Positions 1 to 6,720 of a DNA stretch of 14,771 bases are shown one piece after another. Made by a program: the position numbers and the translations under genes. This stretch comes from a bacterium (lineage in GTDB: Bacteria > Actinomycetota > Acidimicrobiia > Acidimicrobiales > UBA8592), in the NCBI GenBank assembly GCA_002713605.1, contig PATL01000011.1, forward strand, positions 1 to 14,771, in the 5' to 3' direction. The stretch's first letter is position 1, and every line of letters begins with the position of its first letter. The notes under the pieces are model-generated. The model worked only from the letters and a program-made list of their open reading frames with translations, did not search any database and was not told the origin of the DNA.

Positions 1-70
1 TTTTGGAGTCTGAGCAACTCCGGTCGCACGATCCGACGAAACAACCGCCACGTCGAAACCGATCAGCCCC
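1..70 (-). ncRNA. ssrA: tmRNA (ssrA), 5' end only, truncated by the window edge
   Basis: Read on the minus strand, base 70 downward begins GGGGCTGATCGGTTTCGAC, the highly conserved 5' start of bacterial tmRNA. In the full molecule this pairs with the 3' end to form the tRNA-like domain. Further in, GGAGT and ACTCC can form a short stem, plausibly the start of pseudoknot 1. The tag-peptide reading frame and the 3' half lie outside the window. tmRNA acts with SmpB to rescue stalled ribosomes and tag the unfinished protein for proteolysis. smpB itself lies 1.7 kb away on the same strand, which supports the call. No open reading frame explains this stretch. Confidence 0.85.
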
Positions 71-130
71 TTGTCAAATAGCTATTTAGAAAGGCCTCAT
101 GTGAAACCCATCAAATTATCACGATAGCGG

Positions 131-149
131 GTAATTGTGACACAATAAC
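131..149. promoter_or_regulatory. 19-bp near-perfect palindrome, candidate operator
   Basis: The sequence GTAATTGTGACACAATAAC is an inverted repeat centred on base 140, with 8 of 9 base pairs matching. The inner arms ATTGTG/CACAAT are perfect. It lies between the divergent ssrA and flavoprotein genes, ending only two bases before the flavoprotein's ribosome binding site. The size and symmetry suit a dimeric repressor site (TetR or GntR type). No regulator gene is adjacent, so the binding protein is unknown. Confidence 0.5.
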
Positions 150-163
150 AAAGGAGGACAATC

Positions 164-1777
164 TTGAGTGAGCAATGTGATGTGATCATTTTGGGTACAG
201 GAGCAGCAGGCCTAACTGCTGGTCTTGCAGCAGCCCATAATGGCGCTTCTGTGCGTATTTTTGAGAAATCTGAACTTATAGGCGGAACTACGGCTATGAG
301 TGGCGGAATCATTTGGATTCCAAACAATCATCTGCAAGAGGGATCGGGCGTAGAAGACTCCCGAGAGAAAGCATTATCGTATCTTGAGTCGCTTTCGTTG
401 GGTCAAATAGATTCCGATATGGCTGCAACATTTGTTGACAACGGTCCGAAAATGCTCAAGTGGATTGAGGATGTCACTCCCTGCTCATTCCACCTGATTC
501 ATGATTATCCCGACTATCACCCTGAACACCCAGGTGGCTTACCCGGTGGAGGCCGGTCAGTAGATAATGCTTTATTTTCATTACCTGAACTTGGGGAATG
601 GGCTTCAATAATTCGAGGTCGAGAAAAGGGTGCCCCAGTAATGCTAACCGAAACACCATTAGGAGGAGCTACTGCCGCACCTGACCGCAAAATTTTAGGG
701 GAGCGTATCGAAAAGGGGCAAATAGGAATGGGATTAGCTCTTGTAAGCGGACTACTCCGAGCACTTTTGGACTTAGGGATCGAACCCAAAGTCAACACAC
801 CTGCAATAAAGCTTCTTGCTGACGGTGACAGTGTCAAAGGTGTTCAAGTAGAAGAACACGGAGAATATGTCGAGGTACTAGCTCATAAGGGCGTGATCAT
901 AGCTACAGGCGGATTCGAATGGAATAGCGAACTGGTTAGAACATTCCTAAGAGGTCCAATGAACGCCCCTGCGGGTTCGCCTGAAAATACTGGAGATGGC
1001 CTACAGATGGCTATGAATGTCGGAGCAAAACTAGGTAATATGCGAAATGCTTGGTGGGTTCCAGTAGTCAAAGTGCCAGGCGAGATGCAATACGGACATG
1101 AATCAGTCCGCCTCATACTTTTGGAACGAACTCGCCCACATTCATTTATGATCAACCAATACGGCAAACGATTTACAAACGAAGCGGGTAATTACAATGC
1201 CATGGGGGGCGTGTTCCACGCATTTGACCCGCAGAAATTTGAATACCCTAACAACCCGTGCTGGCTCATCTTTGACCATAAACATAAAGTGTCATACGAC
1301 GTGGCGGGGTGCCCTGCTGGAGATAACGCTCCGGACTGGATGTTAAAAGCAGAAACAGTCGAAGAACTTGCAAGCTTGTTAAGTGTTAACTCAGGCACAT
1401 TTAAATCAACCTTTGAACGTTTCAATGAATTCGCACTTAAGGGGGAAGACCTAGATTTCAAAAGAGGGCAAAGCGCTTATGACACTTTTAATGGCGACCA
1501 GTCACAAGAAGGAATTAGGGCAACACTCCAGCCTCTTGCAACCCCGCCATACTATGCCATCAAGGTCGAGGGTGGTGCACTTGGAACTAATGGAGGGCCT
1601 AAAACAGATGCTAATTGTAGGGTGCTCTCGCTAAATGGAGGGATCATAAACGGCCTTTATGCTGCAGGGAATGCAATGGCTGCACCAACTGGAATGGTTT
1701 ACGGCGGGGCCGGAGGAACAATCGGGCCAGCCATGACATTTGGATATATAGCTGGTATGTCAGCAGCTAATCGGTAA
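164..1777 (+). CDS. KstD-like FAD-dependent dehydrogenase (3-ketosteroid delta1-dehydrogenase / fumarate reductase flavoprotein family)
   Basis: This 537-residue flavoprotein is about the usual length of 3-ketosteroid delta1-dehydrogenases. It has an N-terminal Rossmann FAD site (GTGAAG, residues 11-16), the family signature GGTTAMSGG (40-48) followed by W51 and PNN, and a C-terminal FAD-binding stretch AAGNAMAAPTG followed by VYGGAGGTIGPAMTFG. Tyr513 and Gly517 align with the C-terminal tyrosine and glycine of the KstD active site (Tyr487 and Gly491 in the Rhodococcus enzyme, from memory). By family it removes hydrogens from a ring ketone or related substrate. The true substrate cannot be read from the sequence. 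The TTG start is supported by a strong AAGGAGG (151-157), 6 nt upstream. The gene sits alone between ssrA and smpB, with its own palindrome upstream. Its 3' end overlaps smpB in antisense by 11 bp. Confidence 0.85.
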   Translation: MSEQCDVIILGTGAAGLTAGLAAAHNGASVRIFEKSELIGGTTAMSGGIIWIPNNHLQEGSGVEDSREKALSYLESLSLGQIDSDMAATFVDNGPKMLKWIEDVTPCSFHLIHDYPDYHPEHPGGLPGGGRSVDNALFSLPELGEWASIIRGREKGAPVMLTETPLGGATAAPDRKILGERIEKGQIGMGLALVSGLLRALLDLGIEPKVNTPAIKLLADGDSVKGVQVEEHGEYVEVLAHKGVIIATGGFEWNSELVRTFLRGPMNAPAGSPENTGDGLQMAMNVGAKLGNMRNAWWVPVVKVPGEMQYGHESVRLILLERTRPHSFMINQYGKRFTNEAGNYNAMGGVFHAFDPQKFEYPNNPCWLIFDHKHKVSYDVAGCPAGDNAPDWMLKAETVEELASLLSVNSGTFKSTFERFNEFALKGEDLDFKRGQSAYDTFNGDQSQEGIRATLQPLATPPYYAIKVEGGALGTNGGPKTDANCRVLSLNGGIINGLYAAGNAMAAPTGMVYGGAGGTIGPAMTFGYIAGMSAANR

Positions 1778-2249
1778 ACCCCTGCTTTATCTTTCGTGAG
1801 ACAGCTCGTTGAGCCTCACGATCTGCTTCTCGTTGAGCCAACTGGCGACGCTTGTCAACAAGGTTCTTTCGCCTAGCCAAAGCCAATTCCACCTTTGCCT
1901 TCCCGTTCTTAAAATACATTGAAAGCGGAATCAGCGTAAGGCCCTTTTGGTCAACTTGAGCCTGCAACTTGTATATCTCCTTTTTATGTAAAAGAAGTTT
2001 CTTTGGTCGGTCTGGTTCGTGAGAGAAGCTGGGACTTGAATGGTCATACTTGCTGATGTGACAAGAATTCAGCCAAATTTCTCCGTCATGTATTCTACAA
2101 AAGGCCTCTGCTAATTGAGCTTGACTATTACGTAATGATTTAACTTCACTTCCCTGCAGAACCATGCCAGCTTCTATCGTTTCAAAAATCTCAAATTCCC
2201 TCTTAGCTTGACGATTAGTTACAACAATACGCTTTCCTGAATTAGCCAT
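1767..2249 (-). CDS. smpB: SsrA-binding protein SmpB
   Basis: At 160 residues this is the usual length for SmpB, the protein partner of tmRNA in rescuing stalled ribosomes. Family landmarks are all present: VVTNRQAKREFEIFETIEAG near the N terminus, LQGSEVKSLR, the segment NSCHISKYDHSSPSFSHEPD followed by RPKKLLLH, and GLTLIPLSMYFKNGKAKVEL. A basic C-terminal tail (DKRRQLAQREADRE onward) enters the mRNA channel in known structures. The ATG start is preceded by a modest AGG five bases upstream. Its 3' end overlaps the convergent flavoprotein gene by 11 bp. ssrA lies beyond that gene on the same strand, so the usual smpB-ssrA neighbourhood is kept but interrupted. Confidence 0.97.
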   Translation of the reverse strand: MANSGKRIVVTNRQAKREFEIFETIEAGMVLQGSEVKSLRNSQAQLAEAFCRIHDGEIWLNSCHISKYDHSSPSFSHEPDRPKKLLLHKKEIYKLQAQVDQKGLTLIPLSMYFKNGKAKVELALARRKNLVDKRRQLAQREADREAQRAVSRKIKQGFTD

Positions 2250-2332
2250 GATGACCTGAGGGTAGCGCCAATATTTGCCTTAAGTTGGGAAGAGAGCTAT
2301 TTACTCACCATAACTCACACAAAAGTTTGTTG

Positions 2333-2338
2333 TAGCAT
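2333..2338 (+). promoter_or_regulatory. Candidate leaderless -10 box (TAGCAT) for the JAMM peptidase gene
   Basis: TAGCAT fits TANNNT and ends exactly 6 nt before the ATG at 2345, so transcription would start at or next to the start codon. The only SD-like bases (AAGG, 2341-2344) touch the ATG, too close to act as a ribosome binding site. No convincing -35 box is visible. Confidence 0.5.
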
Positions 2339-2344
2339 ATAAGG

Positions 2345-2764
2345 ATGCTCGCTCTAAACGAAGACATCAAAAACCAAATAATCAAACATGCTATTGATGA
2401 ATTGCCGAACGAAGCATGTGGGCTCTTTTCTGCAAATCGCGGTTCAAGTATTATTGCATGCTTCTATCCGATGGAGAATGTCGTAAAATCAGAAATAATC
2501 TACCAATTGGATCCATTGGAAATGATGAAAGTGGAAGGCATTGCAGATGCCGAAGAAAAGCAAATCATAGGAGTAATGCATAGTCATACGCACACTCCTG
2601 CGTATCCTTCGCCAACAGATGTTAAGGACGCAGGGAACTTTGATCCTTTAGGTACATGGCACTATCTAATAGTTTCGCTCCAAGAAAGTGAGCCTGCAAT
2701 CAGGAGTTTCCGAATCAGGAACGAAGAAATAACTGAAGAAGAAATTAGCTTCATTACTTCCTAA
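2345..2764 (+). CDS. mec: Mec-type JAMM/MPN+ zinc metalloprotease
   Basis: This 139-residue MPN-domain protein has the complete JAMM zinc-peptidase motif: Glu23 (in NEACG), His79-x-His81, Ser89 and Asp92 (HSHTHTPAYPSPTD). The characterised actinobacterial relative, Mec, removes the newly made C-terminal cysteine from the ubiquitin-like sulfur carrier CysO after CysM has added it. The gene lies directly before cysM, as in that pathway. It is 47 bp from cysM, however, and no CysO gene fits between. Function is inferred from motif plus context. A role in freeing amino acids from another ThiS/MoaD-like carrier is the main alternative. The start is the ATG next to a leaderless-type -10 box. smpB diverges upstream across 95 bp. 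Confidence 0.88.
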   Translation: MLALNEDIKNQIIKHAIDELPNEACGLFSANRGSSIIACFYPMENVVKSEIIYQLDPLEMMKVEGIADAEEKQIIGVMHSHTHTPAYPSPTDVKDAGNFDPLGTWHYLIVSLQESEPAIRSFRIRNEEITEEEISFITS

Positions 2765-2800
2765 GACCGATGTCGCAGTGTTGAATTGTAAAAAAGACGT

Positions 2801-2806
2801 CATAAT
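2801..2806 (+). promoter_or_regulatory. Possible -10 box (CATAAT) close to the cysM start
   Basis: CATAAT differs from TATAAT at one base and lies 5 nt before the cysM ATG. No Shine-Dalgarno-like sequence precedes that ATG, so cysM may be translated from a leaderless transcript or by read-through from mec. The following decamer ATTAGATATG (2805-2814) recurs at the murI start. Confidence 0.35.
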
Positions 2807-2811
2807 TAGAT

Positions 2812-3762
2812 ATGGCAATCCATCAAACAATCCTTGACCTCATAGGGAACACTCCAGTAGTTGATGTATCAAAACTTAGCCCTAATTCCGATGTAAAAAT
2901 TTATGCCAAGCTAGAGAATCAAAACCCTGCAGGGTCAGTCAAGGACCGCATTGCTAAGTCAATGGTCTTGCAAGCTGAAAAAGAGGGGTTACTTAAACCG
3001 GGATGTACCTTAATTGAGCCATCCTCTGGAAATACGGGTATTGCGCTTGCGATGATTGCATCGATGCGCAACTACCAACTTAAAATTGTTTTGCCTGAGA
3101 ATGTTTCGATTGAAAGAAAACAATTGCTGGAGGTATGGGGTGCTGAGATCATTTCTTCTCCTGGAGAGTTAGGTTCTAACGGTGCAGTGAAACTTGCTCA
3201 GGAAATATCAGAGAAAAACCCAGACTGGGTCTTTCTGTATCAATATGGTAATGAATCAAACCCTCAAGTTCACTATGAAACGACAGGCCCAGAAATCTTG
3301 AATGATGTTCCAGGTATAACGCACTTTGTAGCAGGGCTGGGAACTTCGGGAACACTCATGGGTGTGGGAACTTTCCTTCGCGAACAAAACAAAGACATAC
3401 AAATTCTTGCAGTGGAACCGCCTTCTGGAGAAATAGTTCAGGGACTAAGAAGCTTGGATGATGGCTTCATACCTCCAGTCTTTGAGAATTGGAAAGGATT
3501 AGAAATTCTTAATGGCAAAAGAATAGTACGCCCGCAAGAGTCAATATATTACACAAGACAATTAGCAAGCGAGTGCGGAATTTTTTCAGGCATCTCTTCA
3601 GGGGCGGCTCTGGCAGGGGCAATTAGAGTTGCCGAAAAGGTCGAAACAGGAGTTATCGTGTTTATCGTCTGTGATGGAGGATGGAAGTATCTCTCCACTG
3701 GAGCATGGTTCGGTGACTTAGATGATGTCGCCAATTCTATTGAATCAATAATTTACTTCTAG
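2812..3762 (+). CDS. cysM: PLP-dependent cysteine synthase, CysM type
   Basis: This 316-residue fold-type II PLP enzyme of the cysteine synthase family has the PLP lysine at Lys44 (NPAGSVKDR), the substrate loop SSGNTG (71-76) and the phosphate-cup segment GLGTSGTLMG (176-184). Several stretches look like the mycobacterial CysM that uses O-phosphoserine and thiocarboxylated CysO rather than O-acetylserine and sulfide: PENVSIERKQLLEVWGA, YQYGN, THFVAGLGT, and a C-terminal WKYLSTGAWFGDLDD. Arg213, in GLRSLDDGF, sits where the O-phosphoserine-recognising arginine of that enzyme lies (alignment from memory). The neighbour mec fits this route. Substrate choice remains inference because cysO is not here. 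No SD is visible at the ATG. Confidence 0.92.
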   Translation: MAIHQTILDLIGNTPVVDVSKLSPNSDVKIYAKLENQNPAGSVKDRIAKSMVLQAEKEGLLKPGCTLIEPSSGNTGIALAMIASMRNYQLKIVLPENVSIERKQLLEVWGAEIISSPGELGSNGAVKLAQEISEKNPDWVFLYQYGNESNPQVHYETTGPEILNDVPGITHFVAGLGTSGTLMGVGTFLREQNKDIQILAVEPPSGEIVQGLRSLDDGFIPPVFENWKGLEILNGKRIVRPQESIYYTRQLASECGIFSGISSGAALAGAIRVAEKVETGVIVFIVCDGGWKYLSTGAWFGDLDDVANSIESIIYF

Positions 3763-3813
3763 GAATTTCGATATCTTCTATGCAACTTTTCTAACTAATT
3801 TATGAAATGCCTC

Positions 3814-3819
3814 TACGAT
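3814..3819 (+). promoter_or_regulatory. Candidate near-leaderless -10 box (TACGAT) for murI
   Basis: TACGAT fits TANNNT and ends 7 nt before the murI GTG at 3827. The identical hexamer precedes the FAD-linked dehydrogenase gene at 14131-14136. There is no SD-like sequence between it and the start. Confidence 0.4.
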
Positions 3820-3826
3820 TAGATAT

Positions 3827-4636
3827 GTGTCAAGTAGCCAGCCAATAGGAATCTTCGATTCAGGTTTCGGTGGACTTACTGTCGCTAGAGCGATAATAGA
3901 CTTGTTGCCATCTGAAGATATTGTCTATTTCGGTGACACTTCAAGATACCCGTACGGGCCTCAACCATTAAAAAAAGTTAAATCTTATTCAGATCAAATA
4001 TCTAATTACCTTATCGATGAGCACGATGTAAAAATGATCGTAATTGCATGTAACACAGCATCAGCTGCAGCGGAAGATAATTTACGAGCGTCCACAGAAG
4101 TCCCCATAGTGGGTGTCATTCACCCTGGAGCTCAGGCAGTTGCTGAAGTCTCGGTTACAAAAAGAATAGGTGTTATCGGAACAGTTGGAACTATAAATAG
4201 TCAAGCGTATGACAATGCAATTAAGGAAATTAGCCAAAAGAACATAAAACTCGTAAGCGTGGCATGCCCTGGTTTCGTGGAGTTTGTTGAACGCGGAGAA
4301 TTCGACGGAGAGCAAGTACGTATTCTTGCTGACCGGCTGCTTGCCCCAGTTGTTGAAGCCGATGTCGACGCACTGCTACTCGGATGCACCCACTACCCTT
4401 ATTTGGCGCGAGCAATCGGAGAGTCTGTGGGTGAGGGCGTTATCTTAGTGTCATCAGCAGATGAAACAGCATTTGCAGTTGCAAAGTCATTGAGAGAAAA
4501 AGGTCTTGAAACTACAAATATTAATCAAGGAAACAGGACATTTATCTCCTCAGGCGATGTATCTTGGTTTGCAGAGCAAGGTCAAAAGTTATTTGGCCCT
4601 GAATTAGAAAAAGCGATATCCCATAATTGGAGTTAA
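3827..4636 (+). CDS. murI: Glutamate racemase
   Basis: This 269-residue protein interconverts L- and D-glutamate, supplying D-Glu for peptidoglycan precursors in the cytoplasm. The two catalytic cysteines are both present: Cys75 in IACNTASAA and Cys187 in LLGCTHYPYL. So is the N-terminal substrate loop IGIFDSGFGGLTV (residues 7-19). Length is normal. The GTG start gives a typical MurI N terminus. The overlapping ATG two bases earlier is out of frame and closes after seven codons. It follows cysM by 64 bp. It is followed directly by the MBL-fold gene, whose ribosome binding site lies inside the murI 3' end. The rhomboid gene found between cysM and murI in mycobacteria is absent. Confidence 0.97.
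   Translation: MSSSQPIGIFDSGFGGLTVARAIIDLLPSEDIVYFGDTSRYPYGPQPLKKVKSYSDQISNYLIDEHDVKMIVIACNTASAAAEDNLRASTEVPIVGVIHPGAQAVAEVSVTKRIGVIGTVGTINSQAYDNAIKEISQKNIKLVSVACPGFVEFVERGEFDGEQVRILADRLLAPVVEADVDALLLGCTHYPYLARAIGESVGEGVILVSSADETAFAVAKSLREKGLETTNINQGNRTFISSGDVSWFAEQGQKLFGPELEKAISHNWS
4629..4632 (+). promoter_or_regulatory. Ribosome binding site deciding the MBL-fold start
   Basis: GGAG within the last codons of murI lies 9 nt before the GTG at 4642. The longer in-frame TTG at 4627 has no SD upstream and would begin inside murI, so the GTG is preferred. Confidence 0.6.
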
Positions 4637-4641
4637 AAATC

Positions 4642-5385
4642 GTGAAGACCCCCGAACTAAAAGTTACCGTCCTTGGTTGTAGCGGTAGTTACGCGAACGC
4701 AGGTGGAGCCTGTACCGGCTTTCTGGTCCAAAGCCCCCAAGCAAATGTCTGGTTAGATGCGGGGCCCGGAACTTTAGCTAACCTGCAAGACTACATATGC
4801 TTATCCGACCTGACTGCAATAGTGCTGAGTCACGAACACGCAGACCATTGGTTGGAGCTTCCAGTGGTTTATAATGCTATACGACACTATGTGCTGTGCG
4901 AACCGATTCCGGTTTACGGAACAATTGGAACTTTCTCATTAGCGCGGAAGATGTGTGAAAATATCGAAGAATCATTTCGCTGTAACGTGATTAGTGACAA
5001 ATCATCCCTCGTAATAGCGGATCAGAAATGGCGGTGGTCCAGAACTGATCATTACGTTGAAACTTTAGCCTCAAGAGTTGAAGTGGGGGATTCGAGCATG
5101 GTCTTTTCTGCAGATACAGGCCCAGATTGGGATGTCACGCAACTAGGGCCAGTTATCGATTTGTTAATAGCTGAATCCACATTCCTCTCGCATCGGGAAA
5201 AAGAGAAGATATTGCACCTTTCAGCTCGTCAAGCTGGAATGATGGCGCAACACGCAAATGTTTCACAACTAGTTCTCTCACACTTGGCTCCAGGTGAAGA
5301 ACCATCTCAGCACCTTGAGGAGGCTAGCGAAGTTTTTGCAGGAGAAATTTCAATAGCATGTGTAGGTAAAGAATTCGTAGCTTAA
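4642..5385 (+). CDS. Metallo-beta-lactamase-fold hydrolase, RNase Z-like (Rv1339 family)
   Basis: This 247-residue protein (from the GTG start) has the MBL metal motif HEHADH (His64, His66, Asp68, His69). His137, Asp158 and His214 are in the right places to finish a binuclear zinc site. The opening VTVLGCSGSYANAGGACTGF is the RNase Z-like beginning of the family. The gene sits between murI and rph, as does Rv1339 in M. tuberculosis, which has been described as an atypical class II cAMP phosphodiesterase. Cyclic-nucleotide hydrolysis is therefore a reasonable guess. A tRNA 3' processing role like RNase Z is the alternative, given rph next door. The start follows the murI stop by 5 bp, so translational coupling is likely. 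Confidence 0.85.
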   Translation: MKTPELKVTVLGCSGSYANAGGACTGFLVQSPQANVWLDAGPGTLANLQDYICLSDLTAIVLSHEHADHWLELPVVYNAIRHYVLCEPIPVYGTIGTFSLARKMCENIEESFRCNVISDKSSLVIADQKWRWSRTDHYVETLASRVEVGDSSMVFSADTGPDWDVTQLGPVIDLLIAESTFLSHREKEKILHLSARQAGMMAQHANVSQLVLSHLAPGEEPSQHLEEASEVFAGEISIACVGKEFVA

Positions 5386-5398
5386 TAAAGGAGTCTAG

Positions 5399-6127
5399 GT
5401 GGGGCGAACAGATGGAAGAAAAGTAGATGCGTTAAGGGAAATAAGCTTTACGCGGGACTTTACAACAATGGCGGATGGATCTATTTTGGTCGAATTCGGA
5501 AACACTCGAGTTCTATGCACCGCCTCAGTAGATGATGACGTTCCACGCTGGATGCGAGGTACGGGGACTGGATGGGTTACCGCTGAGTATTCAATGCTTC
5601 CTGGTTCGTCACCTGAGCGTATAAGAAGAGAAACTAAAGGGCCTAAAGGTAGAACTCAAGAAATACAGCGATTAATAGGACGGTCTTTGCGAGCAGTCTG
5701 CGATATGGAAAAGCTAGGTGAGCGTCAAGTCACAGTCGACTGTGATGTACTTCAAGCGGATGGAGGTACTCGTGTCGCTTCTATATGCGGAGGGTTTCTT
5801 GCTCTTCATGACGCTTTGTCAAGACTTCAAGCTCGAAAACAAATCAATGAGCAACCAATCCTTGAGGCATGTGCCGCAGTATCAGTGGGGATTATTAATG
5901 GGGAGGCAAGATTAGATTTGCCATACGAAGAAGATTCCAAAGCAGATACTGATATGAACGTAGTTATGACGGAATCGGGTGAATTCATAGAAATCCAAGG
6001 GACAGCGGAGAACTTTTCATTTTCAAAAGATGAATTGTCCACATTGCTTGTATTAGCTGAGAAGGGGATTAATGAAATTATTACTCTCCAAAAGGAACTA
6101 CTTAAAACTCCTCCACAAAAGAGATGA
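5399..6127 (+). CDS. rph: Ribonuclease PH
   Basis: This 242-residue phosphorolytic 3'-5' exoribonuclease trims tRNA 3' ends. Family landmarks run throughout: [20 protein letters not shown] at the N terminus, the phosphate/RNA-binding stretch [20 protein letters not shown] with [19 protein letters not shown], and [20 protein letters not shown] then EIQGTAE in the second half. Length matches the family (about 240). The GTG start follows a good AAGGAG (5388-5393) five bases upstream, 13 bp after the MBL gene stop. Its TGA overlaps the rdgB ATG by four bases (ATGA), so rph and rdgB are translationally coupled. Confidence 0.97.
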   Translation: MGRTDGRKVDALREISFTRDFTTMADGSILVEFGNTRVLCTASVDDDVPRWMRGTGTGWVTAEYSMLPGSSPERIRRETKGPKGRTQEIQRLIGRSLRAVCDMEKLGERQVTVDCDVLQADGGTRVASICGGFLALHDALSRLQARKQINEQPILEACAAVSVGIINGEARLDLPYEEDSKADTDMNVVMTESGEFIEIQGTAENFSFSKDELSTLLVLAEKGINEIITLQKELLKTPPQKR

Positions 6128-6708
6128 AATTAATCTCCGCAACTGCAAATCCTCACAAATATAAGGAAATGCAGCAAATAATGTCTCACAAAATAGAAAT
6201 ATTGCCACGCCCCAGTGAAATCCCTGAGATTATAGAAGATGCACCTGACCTGTTCGGGAACGCACATTTGAAGGCTCTAGGGGTAATGGAAGCAACTGGT
6301 ATGCCAGTGATAGCGGATGATACTGGTTTGGAGGTTGAAGCATTGAATGGTGAACCCGGTGTTCTCTCTGCCCGATATGCAGGTCCCAGTGCGCGATCAG
6401 AGGACAACATACAAAAGTTATTAACGGAATTAGCCGATGTCCCGATGATTAACAGAGGGGCTCGATTCAGGACCGCCATTGTCGTTCTTTGGCCTGATAA
6501 AACTTTTGTAACTGCCGAAGGTATAGTTTCTGGGAAAATCGCCCTTTCCCCAATAGGGAATTCAGGCTTTGGGTATGATTCGATTTTCCTTCCCTCTGAG
6601 GTCCCCGGAAAAACATTTGGTGAAATTAGCGATTTGGAAAAGAATCGAATAAGTCATAGAGGTCGAGCACTAAAAGAAATCGCTAAAGTGCTTCTTTCTA
6701 CCTCTTAA
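6124..6708 (+). CDS. rdgB: Non-canonical purine NTP pyrophosphatase (RdgB/HAM1, XTP/dITP diphosphatase)
   Basis: This 194-residue HAM1-family enzyme hydrolyses ITP, dITP and XTP to monophosphates and pyrophosphate, keeping deaminated purines out of nucleic acids. Seen are the N-terminal [12 protein letters not shown] loop, the metal site [18 protein letters not shown] followed by SARYAG, and a C-terminal GFGYDSIF followed by [12 protein letters not shown], all diagnostic. The only small departure is serine where GFGYDP normally has proline. It overlaps rph by four bases and is the last gene of the block. The pairing rph-rdgB is common across bacteria. Twelve bases separate its stop from the convergent MFS gene, with no clear terminator in the gap. 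Confidence 0.96.
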   Translation: MKLISATANPHKYKEMQQIMSHKIEILPRPSEIPEIIEDAPDLFGNAHLKALGVMEATGMPVIADDTGLEVEALNGEPGVLSARYAGPSARSEDNIQKLLTELADVPMINRGARFRTAIVVLWPDKTFVTAEGIVSGKIALSPIGNSGFGYDSIFLPSEVPGKTFGEISDLEKNRISHRGRALKEIAKVLLSTS

Positions 6709-6720
6709 CTCCAAAATAAG

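Noticed and set aside
97..327. 76-residue minus-strand frame over the ssrA/flavoprotein boundary
   Set aside because: It lies mostly antisense to the well-supported flavoprotein start, has no recognisable domain, and its start side covers the FAD-binding codons.
517..837. 106-residue minus-strand frame inside the flavoprotein gene
   Set aside because: Antisense shadow, rich in serine and proline, with no ribosome binding site or domain.
4627..4641. Longer TTG start for the MBL-fold gene
   Set aside because: It would overlap murI and lacks an SD. The GTG at 4642 has GGAG at suitable distance and gives a normal family N terminus.
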